This document shows positions 53,073 to 62,199 of a stretch of DNA of 64,000 nt, one piece after another (position 1 is the first letter of the stretch; each line of letters begins with the position of its first letter). The notes below the pieces were generated by a model. That model saw only the letters and a list, made by a program, of their open reading frames with translations. It was not told the origin of the DNA and did not search any database. Position numbers and translations under genes: made by a program. Location: the NCBI GenBank assembly GCA_017548765.1, contig JAFYZH010000038.1, forward strand, positions 1-64,000, given 5' to 3'. The stretch is from Lachnospiraceae bacterium (GTDB lineage Bacteria; Bacillota; Clostridia; Lachnospirales; Lachnospiraceae).

Positions 53073-54446
53073 CTATCTTCGGATCTTCAGTTCCAAACTG
53101 CCCTGCCCCGTCACACCGCGAAGCTCGATCCGGTCGTCATAAAAATCGATCTCAAATTCGGGAAGTCCCAGTCCTGCGGCAAATGCGGTAAATGCTTCGC
53201 GCGCCGCCTTCGGATCCGTCGTCACTTCTTTCTTTGCCTCGGCGAGTGCGTCCGCCCAGGTCTTTCCGATCTCCTGTGCATCCCGTTTTTCCTGTGTCTG
53301 CACGTAAGGTCCCCACAACTGGCTCAGAAGCTCAATGCCATCCTGCTCCTCCAACGCAACGATATCTGCAGTCAAGGCTTCATCGAGTTCGATCCGGTCT
53401 TCCGCCAGCCGGTACATGTCGCTCTCCTGCGCCCGGTTCGCGATGCTCTCGATAAACAAATACAATGTATCTTTATTCAGCGTGACCGTGAGTTCTCCGT
53501 TCGAAAACGAACGCGCGGGATAACGGGATCTGTCCAGCGTATCGAGCAGGAAATATTCCTCCCTCTCCCAGGCTCTTGATGCTGCAGCCAATGTATTCTT
53601 AAAGGGATCCTTTCCCAAATCACCTTTTACTTCAAACGGCTCCTGCAGATACGGCAGGATCTCGTCGCCAAACTTCTCTTTCAAAAACGCATCGCGCTTC
53701 TCATCGCCCAAAAACGCCAGCGAAAGGATCCGCATCAGACCGGAATAATCCAGGCTTGCATAACGGTTTCCGCGGAATTCCCACTTGCAGATCTCAAGTG
53801 TGGTCGATAGGCCGAAACGTTTGATCTTCATCGATACCGTACCGCTGATCAGTCGGTTGTTTTCACTCATGGCAGGATCCGGAAGTCTTCCGCTCATAAG
53901 GATGGCCGCGGAATCATCTGCCAGGAAGCCCAGGATCTTACTTCTCGCACTCTCGGACAGGAATTGGGCCAGAATGCTGTCCAGGCCCTCTTTATTGATA
54001 TGAAGTTCCGCTTCATAGGAAGTCAGCGGTGCTTCACGATACTTCTTTACATACGCCCTGAGCGATCCGTCCGGAAAACTCTGCGGCTCGGTCGGCGCCT
54101 CTGTAGGAGGCTCCGTAGGCGGTTCCGTTGGCGGTTCGGTCGGCGGCTCCGTGGGTGGTTCCGTAGGTTTTGCCGTTGTAGGCGGTTCGGTCGGTTTCGC
54201 TGTCGTGGGCGGTTCCGTCGGCTTTACGGTCGTCGCCGGTTCCGTGATCGCCTCTGTCGGTCTCGTCGTCACAGGTTCACTGTCTGCGGGCAATGTCGTC
54301 TCCGACATGCTCTCTTCGGTCACATCCGTGGCGTCGGATCTGCCACAGGCATACAGGCAAAGAAAAGCGCAAAGCAAGAACACCTGCAAAAGCCGTCTTT
54401 GCAGCATTGGGCTTCGTTTCGCTCTCTCCCGGTTTCCAGTCACCAT
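53073..54446 (-). CDS. Lipoprotein with PTEPPTE linker
   Basis: A 457-residue protein from ATG 54446 with AAGGAG 5 bases upstream; lipobox LYAC near residue 34. Residues about 40-122 are a Thr/Pro/Glu linker with PTEPPT repeats, typical of a cell-wall-spanning spacer. The remaining 330 residues form one soluble domain (SLRAYVKKYREAPLTSYEAELHINK onwards) resembling 'DUF6583/DUF5105-like' clostridial lipoproteins only loosely; I do not claim a family. First gene of the operon with the J-like/TPR protein (24 bp away) and the Hsp70. An extracytoplasmic lipoprotein transcribed with cytoplasmic chaperones is unexpected. Confidence 0.8.
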   Translation of the reverse strand: MVTGNRERAKRSPMLQRRLLQVFLLCAFLCLYACGRSDATDVTEESMSETTLPADSEPVTTRPTEAITEPATTVKPTEPPTTAKPTEPPTTAKPTEPPTEPPTEPPTEPPTEPPTEAPTEPQSFPDGSLRAYVKKYREAPLTSYEAELHINKEGLDSILAQFLSESARSKILGFLADDSAAILMSGRLPDPAMSENNRLISGTVSMKIKRFGLSTTLEICKWEFRGNRYASLDYSGLMRILSLAFLGDEKRDAFLKEKFGDEILPYLQEPFEVKGDLGKDPFKNTLAAASRAWEREEYFLLDTLDRSRYPARSFSNGELTVTLNKDTLYLFIESIANRAQESDMYRLAEDRIELDEALTADIVALEEQDGIELLSQLWGPYVQTQEKRDAQEIGKTWADALAEAKKEVTTDPKAAREAFTAFAAGLGLPEFEIDFYDDRIELRGVTGQGSLELKIRR

Positions 54447-54515
54447 CCGCACTCCTTAGTTATGTTTTCACGCACAGATTTCCGCCCGCTTTAAGGGCAT
54501 CTGCACTCAATCTAT

Positions 54516-54544
54516 ATCATACCACAAAATCACTTCACCGTAAA
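54516..54544 (-). promoter_or_regulatory. Promoter of the lipoprotein-TPR-Hsp70 operon
   Basis: Minus strand: TTTACG, 17 bp, TATGAT. No CIRCE element is seen, so HrcA control is unlikely. Confidence 0.7.
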
Positions 54545-54622
54545 GAATGATGTGTCAAACGATCGGATTTTCCTATGGATCCACACGACTTTCAAAGCCC
54601 GCAAAAAATTTGAAAAAAAGTG

Positions 54623-54651
54623 TTGCATTCCGTCCGTCCTTATGCTATAAT
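54623..54651 (+). promoter_or_regulatory. Strong promoter of the tRNA-Leu pair
   Basis: TTGCAT, 17 bp, TATAAT, divergent from the lipoprotein promoter. Confidence 0.85.
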
Positions 54652-54705
54652 GCATTTCGTTGACGCGTTCGACTTGATCAAACGCCCAACAGAATATAAA
54701 TACGT

Positions 54706-54789
54706 GCGGGGATGCTGGAATTGGCAGACAGGCTAGACTAAGGATCTAGTGATAGTATTATCGTGAGGGTTCAAGTCCCTTTTCCCGCA
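54706..54789 (+). tRNA. tRNA-Leu (AAG)
   Basis: An 84-nt class II tRNA. Acceptor GCGGGGA pairs with UUCCCGC; anticodon stem CUAGA/UCUAG with loop CUAAGGA, giving AAG; long variable arm (UGAUAGUAUUAUCGU); T arm with UUCAAGU loop. A34 implies inosine modification to read CUN codons. CCA not encoded. Confidence 0.93.
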
Positions 54790-54811
54790 CTTGTTTTTTT
54801 CTTTATAAGTT

Positions 54812-54895
54812 GCAGTTGTGGCGGAATTGGCATACGCGCATGATTCAGGTTCATGTCCATGTACTTGGGTACGGGTTCAAGTCCCGTCAACTGCA
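54812..54895 (+). tRNA. tRNA-Leu (CAG)
   Basis: An 84-nt class II tRNA. Acceptor GCAGUUG pairs with CAACUGC; anticodon stem CAUGA/UCAUG with loop UUCAGGU, giving CAG; long variable arm. CCA not encoded. 22 bp after tRNA-Leu(AAG). Confidence 0.93.
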
Positions 54896-54903
54896 CGATC
54901 TAT

Positions 54904-54930
54904 GCAGGAGGCATCTCCTGCTTATTTTTG
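54904..54930 (+). terminator. Terminator of the tRNA-Leu operon
   Basis: GCAGGAG-GCAT-CTCCTGC followed by TTATTTTT. Confidence 0.9.
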
Positions 54931-54993
54931 TGTATGCGACGAGCCAAGCACCGCAGTGCAAGCTTGCTTGCACACTACTGCCCCATAAGAACG

Positions 54994-55020
54994 AAAAAGG
55001 CGGCCGCTTTCGCGACCGCC
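54994..55020 (-). terminator. Terminator of rny
   Basis: Minus strand: GGCGGTCGCG-AAA-GCGGCCGCC with mismatches near the loop, followed by TTTTT. Converges with the tRNA terminator. Confidence 0.88.
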
Positions 55021-55039
55021 TCTTCGTTTCGATGAACTG

Positions 55040-56632
55040 TTATTTTGCATAATCCGTAACACGAGATTCACGGATCACATTAACTTTAATATTGCCCGGA
55101 TACTGCATTTCGTTCTCGATCTGCTTCGCGATATCGCGTGCCATGAGAACCATGTCGGCATCACTAACCTGTTCCGGTACAACCATAACTCGAACTTCTC
55201 TACCTGCCTGAATGGCAAATGACTTATCTACACCACGATATGCATTCGTGATGTCTTCTAACTGCTTTAATCTGTTGGTATATGTTTCGATCGTCTCACG
55301 ACGTGCACCCGGACGGGCTGCAGAGATCGTATCTGCTGCCTGAACGATACATGCGATAAGACTGGTCGGCTCGACGTCGCCATGATGCGACTCGACCGCG
55401 TTGATCACGATCGCATTTTCCTTATACTTGCGGCACAATTCGGCACCGAGCTGTACGTGGGAACCTTCCATTTCGTGGTCCACAGCCTTACCGATATCGT
55501 GCAACAAACCGGCACGCTTCGCCATGCGGATATCCAGTCCGATCTCCGCCGCGAGCAAACCTGCGATATGCGCGACCTCTATAGAATGCTTAAGCGCATT
55601 CTGTCCGTAACTGAAACGATACTTCATCTTACCCAGAAGTCGTACCAGCTCCGGATGGATACCGTGTACGCCTACTTCCAGGACAGCTGCCTCTCCGGCC
55701 TCCTTGATGATATTCTCGACTTCTTTCTGTGCCTTATCTACCATCTCCTCGATACGGGCAGGATGGATACGGCCATCGATGACGAGTTTCTCAAGTGCGA
55801 TCCGGGCTACCTCACGGCGGATCGGATCAAATCCGGACAATACGACCGCTTCCGGTGTATCGTCGATGATCAATTCCACTCCGGTCAATGTCTCGAGCGT
55901 ACGGATGTTTCTACCCTCACGTCCGATGATACGACCCTTCATTTCATCGCTGGGAAGCTGAACGACCGAAACCGTAGTCTCGGCAACATGGTCAGCAGCA
56001 CATTTCTGAATGGCTGTTACCACGCACTCCTTCGCCTTCTTGGAAGCTTCTTCTTTCGCCTGAAGTTCCATTTCCTTGATCATCTTTGCGGTGTCAATTT
56101 TTACATCTTCTTCAACAGTTTTCAGCAATAAGTCTTTTGCTTGTTCAGAGGTAAGTCCTGAGATCTTTTCGAGTTCGACCAATGCTTTTTCGTGCAATCC
56201 ATCAATTTCTTTCTTTTTCTTTGCCACTGCATCTTCTTTGGCAGTTAAACTGGCCTCTTTCTTATCCAGAGTATCCAGCTTACGATCCAACGCCTCTTCT
56301 TTGTTGAGCACTCGTTTTTCCAAACGTGTCAACTCCGCGCGGCGTTCTTTCGACTCTTTTTCGAGCTCGTTCTGCGTACGAATACGCTCTTCTTTTGCTT
56401 CCAAAAGAGCCTCCCGTTTCTTGGTTTCCGCTGTCTTTAACGCCTCGTCGATGATCTCGCGGGAACGAACCTCTGCGGTGCCGATCTTTGACTCGTAGAT
56501 CTTCTTACGATATGCGATCGTGCAAAATGCCGAAATGAGGGCCGTTACTACCACTGCTGCAACGAGTACGATGACGAAAGTCGTCATAGAAACGGTTGAA
56601 GCTGCAGACGCTACCTTGATAACACTAAGCAA
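55040..56632 (-). CDS. rny: Ribonuclease Y
   Basis: A 530-residue membrane-anchored endoribonuclease that starts mRNA decay in Firmicutes. N-terminal helix (residues about 17-40), long coiled coil (about 50-205, with [27 protein letters not shown] heptads), KH domain ([21 protein letters not shown], about 225-285), HD domain ([10 protein letters not shown] then [12 protein letters not shown]). Start is TTG 56632 with AAGGAGGT 9 bases upstream; the next ATG is inside the helix. Monocistronic, with its own promoter and a 120-nt leader. Confidence 0.96.
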   Translation of the reverse strand: MLSVIKVASAASTVSMTTFVIVLVAAVVVTALISAFCTIAYRKKIYESKIGTAEVRSREIIDEALKTAETKKREALLEAKEERIRTQNELEKESKERRAELTRLEKRVLNKEEALDRKLDTLDKKEASLTAKEDAVAKKKKEIDGLHEKALVELEKISGLTSEQAKDLLLKTVEEDVKIDTAKMIKEMELQAKEEASKKAKECVVTAIQKCAADHVAETTVSVVQLPSDEMKGRIIGREGRNIRTLETLTGVELIIDDTPEAVVLSGFDPIRREVARIALEKLVIDGRIHPARIEEMVDKAQKEVENIIKEAGEAAVLEVGVHGIHPELVRLLGKMKYRFSYGQNALKHSIEVAHIAGLLAAEIGLDIRMAKRAGLLHDIGKAVDHEMEGSHVQLGAELCRKYKENAIVINAVESHHGDVEPTSLIACIVQAADTISAARPGARRETIETYTNRLKQLEDITNAYRGVDKSFAIQAGREVRVMVVPEQVSDADMVLMARDIAKQIENEMQYPGNIKVNVIRESRVTDYAK

Positions 56633-56753
56633 TCCAGGAGCACCTCCTTATTAAATTTTCATTGTACATAACGCGACTGATAACGCTTTTTATCATTTGG
56701 TATAAACCGGCAAGCCGGAACATATATCAAGTCGTATAAACTACAACATGTCT

Positions 56754-56782
56754 ATTCTATCTCAATCACTTTGAAAAGTCAA
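56754..56782 (-). promoter_or_regulatory. Sigma-A promoter for rny
   Basis: Minus strand: TTGACT, 17 bp, TAGAAT. The leader of about 115 nt contains CCGGC-TTG-CCGG type hairpin. Confidence 0.78.
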
Positions 56783-56821
56783 CCCTAAACCGGGCAAAAT
56801 TACGAAAAATCGCCCCTTAAA

Positions 56822-56865
56822 TCAAAAGCAATGTGTCGATATCCGATGCGGATACGACACATTGC
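56822..56865 (-). terminator. Terminator of recA
   Basis: Minus strand: a nearly perfect 16-bp stem (GCAATGTGTCG.ATCCG around CAT) followed by TTTTGATTT. The 298-bp gap between recA and rny holds this, the rny promoter and nothing else I can name. Confidence 0.75.
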
Positions 56866-56930
56866 CGATTTAAGGAACTTTATCTGTATGCCCTTCGGGC
56901 CAATGTACCGAAAAAGGCATTTTGACTTTA

Positions 56931-57947
56931 TTATTCTGCTGAGGAGCCCTCCGGGATCAGCCCGTAATACTCACGAAGTTTACGCTCGATCTCGTCGCAA
57001 ACCTCCGGATTCTCGATCAGGTACAGTTTCGCATTTTCACGTCCCTGGCCGATCTTTCCGTCATTGTATGCATACCATGCACCACTCTTTACGATGATGC
57101 CTGCATTCGTCGCCAGATCGAGGATATCGCCTTCGGAAGAGATACCCTTACCGAACATGATATCGAACTCTGCCTCTTTGAAAGGCGGAGCCACTTTATT
57201 CTTTACGACCTTAACACGTACGCGGTTTCCGACTACATCGCCGCCGGACTTGAGGGACTCAACGCGACGTACATCCAGACGGATCGAAGAATAGAACTTC
57301 AAAGCACGGCCACCGGTCGTGGTCTCGGGATTACCGAACATAACGCCGATCTTCTCACGCAGCTGGTTGATGAAGATAACGACACAGTTGGTCTTGCTGA
57401 TGACTGCGGTCAGCTTACGAAGGCCCTGGCTCATCAAACGTGCCTGCAGACCCACGTGGGAATCTCCCATGTCGCCGTCGATCTCTGCCTTCGGCACCAG
57501 AGCCGCAACAGAGTCCACGATCACGATATCCAAAGCGCCGGAACGTACCATGGTCTCACAGATCTCGAGGGCCTGCTCACCATTATCCGGCTGGGAAATG
57601 TAAAGGTTGTCGATATCTACGCCGATGTTCTTCGCATAGGTCGGGTCCAAAGCATGCTCGGCATCGATAAAGCCTGCGATACCGCCGCGCTTCTGAACTT
57701 CCGAAACCATATGAAGAGCGACCGTGGTCTTACCGGATGACTCCGGTCCGTAGATCTCAACGATACGTCCTCTCGGGATACCGCCGAGTCCCAGCGCCAG
57801 ATCCAGACTCAGAGAACCGGTCGGGATCGTCTCGATATTCATCTGGGATGTGGGATCACCGAGTTTCATAACGGTACCCTTACCATAGGATTTCTCCAAC
57901 TGGGAAATCGCCGCATCCAATGCTTTTAATTTTTCTTCTCTTTCCAT
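56931..57947 (-). CDS. recA: Recombinase RecA
   Basis: A 338-residue RecA. Start at ATG 57947 with GGAGGTC upstream; ten further open codons overlap the rnpB 3' side. Walker [10 protein letters not shown] (about residues 65-73), Walker [11 protein letters not shown]1/L2 loops ([20 protein letters not shown] and [27 protein letters not shown]). No intein or insertion. The C-terminus is short and acidic. SOS-box-like sequence was not recognised in its 19-bp gap to rnpB. Confidence 0.98.
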   Translation of the reverse strand: MEREEKLKALDAAISQLEKSYGKGTVMKLGDPTSQMNIETIPTGSLSLDLALGLGGIPRGRIVEIYGPESSGKTTVALHMVSEVQKRGGIAGFIDAEHALDPTYAKNIGVDIDNLYISQPDNGEQALEICETMVRSGALDIVIVDSVAALVPKAEIDGDMGDSHVGLQARLMSQGLRKLTAVISKTNCVVIFINQLREKIGVMFGNPETTTGGRALKFYSSIRLDVRRVESLKSGGDVVGNRVRVKVVKNKVAPPFKEAEFDIMFGKGISSEGDILDLATNAGIIVKSGAWYAYNDGKIGQGRENAKLYLIENPEVCDEIERKLREYYGLIPEGSSAE

Positions 57948-57966
57948 TCTGACCTCCAAATTCATA

Positions 57967-58318
57967 AAAGGGAGCAAGGCTATAAGCCGGGTTATGTATT
58001 AAATGATCATCTGTCTAGCCATACCGTTGCCGGTATGATCGAGCGACCTACCTGAAACATTGACGGGCCGCCATTCGTTTCTATGCGGTCTTGCTTCGGA
58101 TGGGGTTTACATGTGCCCGCGTTGTTACCAACACGGCGGTAGTCTCTTACACTGCCCTTCCACCCTTACCGGGATCGCTCCCGGCGGTATATTTCTGTTG
58201 CACTATCCTTAGAGTCGCCTCCACCGGACGTTATCCGGCATCCTGCCCTGCGAAGCCCGGACTTTCCTCACCTGCAACCTTTCGTCTTTGCAGCCGCGAT
58301 CATCTGCCTTACTCCGTC
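57967..58318 (-). ncRNA. rnpB: RNase P RNA, bacterial type A
   Basis: About 350 nt. The conserved GAGGAAAGUCCGGGCU is near the 5' part, AGAGACUACCGC-like segments follow, and the 3' end carries AACCCGGCUUAUAG. P1 forms between GGAGUAAGGC and GCCUUGCUCC. The presence of A-type features and absence of the B-type P5.1/P10.1 pattern separates it from Bacilli. A short T-run follows P1 and may end the transcript 19 bp before recA. Confidence 0.95.
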
Positions 58319-58322
58319 ATTT

Positions 58323-58351
58323 ATTTTATCATTTTTACTATAGTATGTAAA
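58323..58351 (-). promoter_or_regulatory. Sigma-A promoter for rnpB
   Basis: Minus strand: TTTACA, 17 bp, TAAAAT, located directly before the rnpB 5' end and overlapping no gene end except that of addA by a few bases upstream. Confidence 0.82.
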
Positions 58352-58357
58352 GCATTT

Positions 58358-61300
58358 TCAGATCGGAAGCGGGATTTCTTTTCCGAGTGAAAATGAGTAC
58401 AAAACACATGCCTTTACCATCGTTCCCGACATATTTTCCAGCGCTTCTTTATACAGTTTCAACTGTGCCAGATAGCGCCGCGACAGGATGTCCTCGCCGC
58501 CTTCCGCAGGGAGGGAATCCGTCTTATAATCCATGATCACGATGTGTCCATCCGCATCCGTATAATAGGCATCGATGATACCGCGGACCAGGACCTGATC
58601 CGGCTGAACCGTGATCTCCTGTGTGATCGCTTCCATCTGGTAATCGCGCAGGTAGATGAACGCCGGGATGGCATACAGGAAACGAGTCTCCCGTTTCAGG
58701 GCATTTCTCTCCTGTGCCTGCGCCATCTCCACAGCCAGTTTGCTGTCGAAGAAGCGGGCGATCTTCCTCGGATCCACGAGTTCTTTCGTTTCCTCATCCA
58801 GGATACCCTCTTCGGCCAGTTTGTCGATCTGCCCGCGGATATACCCAGTCCGGTCTTCCTGTTTGAGGGCCTCAGCAAAATCCAGATGCTCCATCACGTT
58901 ATGGACAGCCGTACCACGTTTTGCGCCGCCGCCCTCCTTCGGTCCTTCCTTGCGGCCTTCCTCAGGTTCCGCGGGCTCTTTCGGTCCGGTCTTCTCAGGT
59001 CTCTCCGAAGAGCCGGATCCTAACGCGGCGACTGCCTCGAACGATACGCCTTCTTCTTCCATGAAACGATGCTTCACTTCGGACACGGACACGATCGCCT
59101 TCTGGTCGCCGAATGCCGAATAGGGATAGACATACGAGAAACGCTTCGCGATCTCGGCCAATGCTTCTTCGTCGCTTATGGTCACTTTTCCGTCCTCGCC
59201 GTTTTTCGCTCCTGTGCCGTCTTTGGATCCGCCTTCCGACGAGTGACTGTTCTTAACCTTCGCGAGTTCCTGCTCCAGCGCTTTCTGCGGACGAAGGATG
59301 ACAGAGAATTCGTCATTGACATAAGTGATCGCTTCCGGAGTCGCCTCCTTCTTCGTCATATCTCCCTGAATGCAACGCATGATCCATTTCAGATAGTTCG
59401 GGTTCTCGTAAAAATCGTCATCAGAAAATGTGCCGTTCACAGGCTGATCCGGTTCCGGGCGATCCTTCTCCTTAACGCTGCCTACGATAAACAACTTCTC
59501 TTTCGCACGTGTCAAGGCTACGTAAAGCACGCGCCCTTCTTCATACAGATCCTCATCCTGTTCCTTATCGCGGATGATCTTCTTAAGATCGGACCCGACC
59601 TTAACGGACAGGATAGGATTCATATAATCGAACGCCACCCGGTAGGTCGCATCGTAGACAAACTCCGACTTCGCCCGGTTGGAGCTCTTCAGATCCTTCT
59701 GCGCTCCCGCAAGGAATACATACGGGAACTCCAGGCCCTTACTCTTATGGATGGTCATCAGGCGGATCACGTTCTCCCCTTCGCTCAGTTTATTCGGCTC
59801 GGACAGGACGATCTCCTTCTCCTTAAGGCGGTCGATATAACGAAGGAAGCGGTCAATGCCGCGATAGTTCGTCTTTTCAAAATCCCCCGCCGTCAAAAGC
59901 AGCATGTTGACATTGATCTCTCTGCCGGTTCCACTGGGCATCGCAGTGATCTTGCTTCGATAATCGGTCTTCTGAAGGATCGTCTCCAAAAGTTCGGGGA
60001 TCGTACAGAACGCCCTGCGCTCACGCAGATCCCGGAAGATCTGGATAAAACGTTTGATCTTCTTTCCGAGGGAAACATTGCCCCCGGCATAGCCTTCCAC
60101 TGCCTTGAAAAAACATGTGGACGCAGGCGCACCCAGGCGGATAAGCGCCATCTCTTCCGCGCTGAAATCAAACATCGGCGATGTCATAACGGTCGCAAGA
60201 GGGATGTCCTGAAGCGGATTATCCAGGATACGTAAAAACTCGATCAGGTCCCGGACCTCCGGCGTTTCAAAATACGCTGCTCCTTCGGTCGATACCACAG
60301 GAAGCTTATATACATCCCGAAGGATGGGAAGGAACTCTTCTTCCACATTTTTCACGGAGCGCATCAGGATCACGATATCCTGATATTCTGCTGATCGCCA
60401 GACCTGTCCCTTTAGATCATAGACCTTCTCTTTTCCGACGATCTCGCTGATCCTCTTACCGATCAGAGTGGCCTGAAGTTCGGCTACGGAGCGCTCTTCC
60501 GCCTCTTCTGTCTCCGCGTCGCCGGACGCGTTCTCGTTACCGCTATCTTCCGCCGCGTCTGCAGCAGCCTCGGTCCCCTCACCTTCCGGTGCAGGTTTAT
60601 CCCCTGAAGCATCTTCCGGCTTATTCTTCGTGTCGGTACGGATTATGGTCTCGATCACGACACAAGGCTCGGTCGAATCCCCATCAGGATAAGCGGCACC
60701 CGGGTTCAGCTTCGCAGAATCATCATAGATGATACCGCCGCGTTCCTTCGTCATCAGGTTCTCAAAGATACGGTTGATCGCATGCAGGACCCCCGCACGG
60801 CTTCGGTAATTGTTATTCAGAGGAATTAGGGTTCCTTCGTTTTCTTCCTTTCGGTAGCTGTCGAATTTCTCGATAAACAGTTCCGGTTTCGCACGGCGGA
60901 AACCGTAGATGCTCTGCTTGACATCACCGACCATGAAAACATTGGACCGGGCAGGCGAGTCGGGATCCCGGCAGATCCGGTTGATCAGCTCTTCCTGGAC
61001 TCCGTTGCTGTCCTGGTATTCATCGACCAGGATCTCATCGAAACGATCCTGATATATCTTCGCGACTTTCTCATCCCTGAGCAGTATCAACGCATAATAT
61101 TCCATATCGGCGAAATCCATCAGGCGGAGTCTCTGCTTTTCTTTCCGAAAGCGTTCGTCGACCTTGCGTGTGATCTCTGTCATCAGCTCCACCTGCGGCC
61201 GCAGGCGTGACAGTTCTTTCTCCAACGTATCCCATGAAAACGGTTTGAGTTTTTTTACGCCATTCAGGATCCCCACGATCGCAGCCTTTTCATCCTGAAT

Positions 61301-62194
61301 ATGTTTAAAGAAATCGCTGTATTCTTTTTCAGCTTTATTCAGGGTGATCGGAGGGAACTTAGTCTCGCTGATATAGGCAATGGCATCAAACAGGGAATCC
61401 TTCCTGTAAGCAACATCTGCCGCATCTGCGATCATTTCAATGGTCGGGATATGGCGCGAATCCGGAAACATGGCAGCGAGCTCGTCAGCCAGCGCCTCCG
61501 CGGCAGCCTTCGCTTTCAGGAGCGGCCTAAGCTGCTTCTTATCATATGCCCGGTGATCTTTTTTCAGTTGTTCGTTATACGCGCCGCTGTAGACATCGAC
61601 CGCCCCGGTAAGAAACTCTTCGATATCGGCATATTCACGACTCTTTCCATAGAATTCCTCGATCGCGCGGTTTAACGCCGGCTTGCGATGTTTATACAAC
61701 ATACCCAGCGAAAGAAAGGCTTCCGAGTCCCCTTCCGTATAGTATTCTTCCAACACCGAATCGATCACATCCGAAAGGATCAGTTTGATCTCTGCCTCAT
61801 CACTGACGCCGAGGTTCGGTTCCAGCTTTATCCGGAAGAAATTCTCACGGATCACGTTCAGACAGAAGCTGTGGATCGTCGAAATAGACGCAAAGGGAAG
61901 TTTGATAAGTTGCTTGCGTAAATGCCTGCGCATCGCCTCATCGCAACCTTCGTCTTCCATCGCTTCCTGAAGCTTCTCGCGGATACGTCCCTTCATCTCG
62001 GCTGCAGCCGCAGTCGTAAATGTCATGATCAGAAGCCGGTCGATATCGAGCGGATGTTCAAGATCCTTCACCCTCTGCAGGACGTGCTCGGTGAGCACGG
62101 CAGTCTTACCGCTGCCGGCAGCCGCGGAGACCAGAAGGTTTCCGTTTCTATGGTCAATGACTTCCTGTTGCCGTGGATTCCATTTCTCTGCCAT
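58358..62194 (-). CDS. addA: ATP-dependent helicase/nuclease subunit A
   Basis: A 1278-residue UvrD-type helicase plus nuclease. Start at ATG 62194 with AAAGGAG 10 bases upstream, 5 bp after the addB stop; an in-frame GTG 9 bases earlier is too close to the ribosome site. Walker A AAAGSGKTAV near residue 30; DEYQDSN (Walker B); GDVKQSIYGFRRA; VLYVALTRAKEKL. The C-terminal RecB-like nuclease has RGTAVHNVMEHLDF and IIDAYYTDADGHIVIMDYKTD. An acidic, low-complexity insertion of about 60 residues (near 525-585, rich in Glu, Asp, Ala, Gly) interrupts the helicase region; a second Gly/Glu/Lys-rich stretch precedes the nuclease domain. Works with AddB on double-strand breaks. Confidence 0.96.
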   Translation of the reverse strand: MAEKWNPRQQEVIDHRNGNLLVSAAAGSGKTAVLTEHVLQRVKDLEHPLDIDRLLIMTFTTAAAAEMKGRIREKLQEAMEDEGCDEAMRRHLRKQLIKLPFASISTIHSFCLNVIRENFFRIKLEPNLGVSDEAEIKLILSDVIDSVLEEYYTEGDSEAFLSLGMLYKHRKPALNRAIEEFYGKSREYADIEEFLTGAVDVYSGAYNEQLKKDHRAYDKKQLRPLLKAKAAAEALADELAAMFPDSRHIPTIEMIADAADVAYRKDSLFDAIAYISETKFPPITLNKAEKEYSDFFKHIQDEKAAIVGILNGVKKLKPFSWDTLEKELSRLRPQVELMTEITRKVDERFRKEKQRLRLMDFADMEYYALILLRDEKVAKIYQDRFDEILVDEYQDSNGVQEELINRICRDPDSPARSNVFMVGDVKQSIYGFRRAKPELFIEKFDSYRKEENEGTLIPLNNNYRSRAGVLHAINRIFENLMTKERGGIIYDDSAKLNPGAAYPDGDSTEPCVVIETIIRTDTKNKPEDASGDKPAPEGEGTEAAADAAEDSGNENASGDAETEEAEERSVAELQATLIGKRISEIVGKEKVYDLKGQVWRSAEYQDIVILMRSVKNVEEEFLPILRDVYKLPVVSTEGAAYFETPEVRDLIEFLRILDNPLQDIPLATVMTSPMFDFSAEEMALIRLGAPASTCFFKAVEGYAGGNVSLGKKIKRFIQIFRDLRERRAFCTIPELLETILQKTDYRSKITAMPSGTGREINVNMLLLTAGDFEKTNYRGIDRFLRYIDRLKEKEIVLSEPNKLSEGENVIRLMTIHKSKGLEFPYVFLAGAQKDLKSSNRAKSEFVYDATYRVAFDYMNPILSVKVGSDLKKIIRDKEQDEDLYEEGRVLYVALTRAKEKLFIVGSVKEKDRPEPDQPVNGTFSDDDFYENPNYLKWIMRCIQGDMTKKEATPEAITYVNDEFSVILRPQKALEQELAKVKNSHSSEGGSKDGTGAKNGEDGKVTISDEEALAEIAKRFSYVYPYSAFGDQKAIVSVSEVKHRFMEEEGVSFEAVAALGSGSSERPEKTGPKEPAEPEEGRKEGPKEGGGAKRGTAVHNVMEHLDFAEALKQEDRTGYIRGQIDKLAEEGILDEETKELVDPRKIARFFDSKLAVEMAQAQERNALKRETRFLYAIPAFIYLRDYQMEAITQEITVQPDQVLVRGIIDAYYTDADGHIVIMDYKTDSLPAEGGEDILSRRYLAQLKLYKEALENMSGTMVKACVLYSFSLGKEIPLPI

Positions 62195-62199
62195 ACCGG

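Noticed and set aside
53073..54446. Plus-strand Gly/Arg-rich frames opposite the PTEPPTE segment
   Set aside because: They are the antisense of a low-complexity linker.
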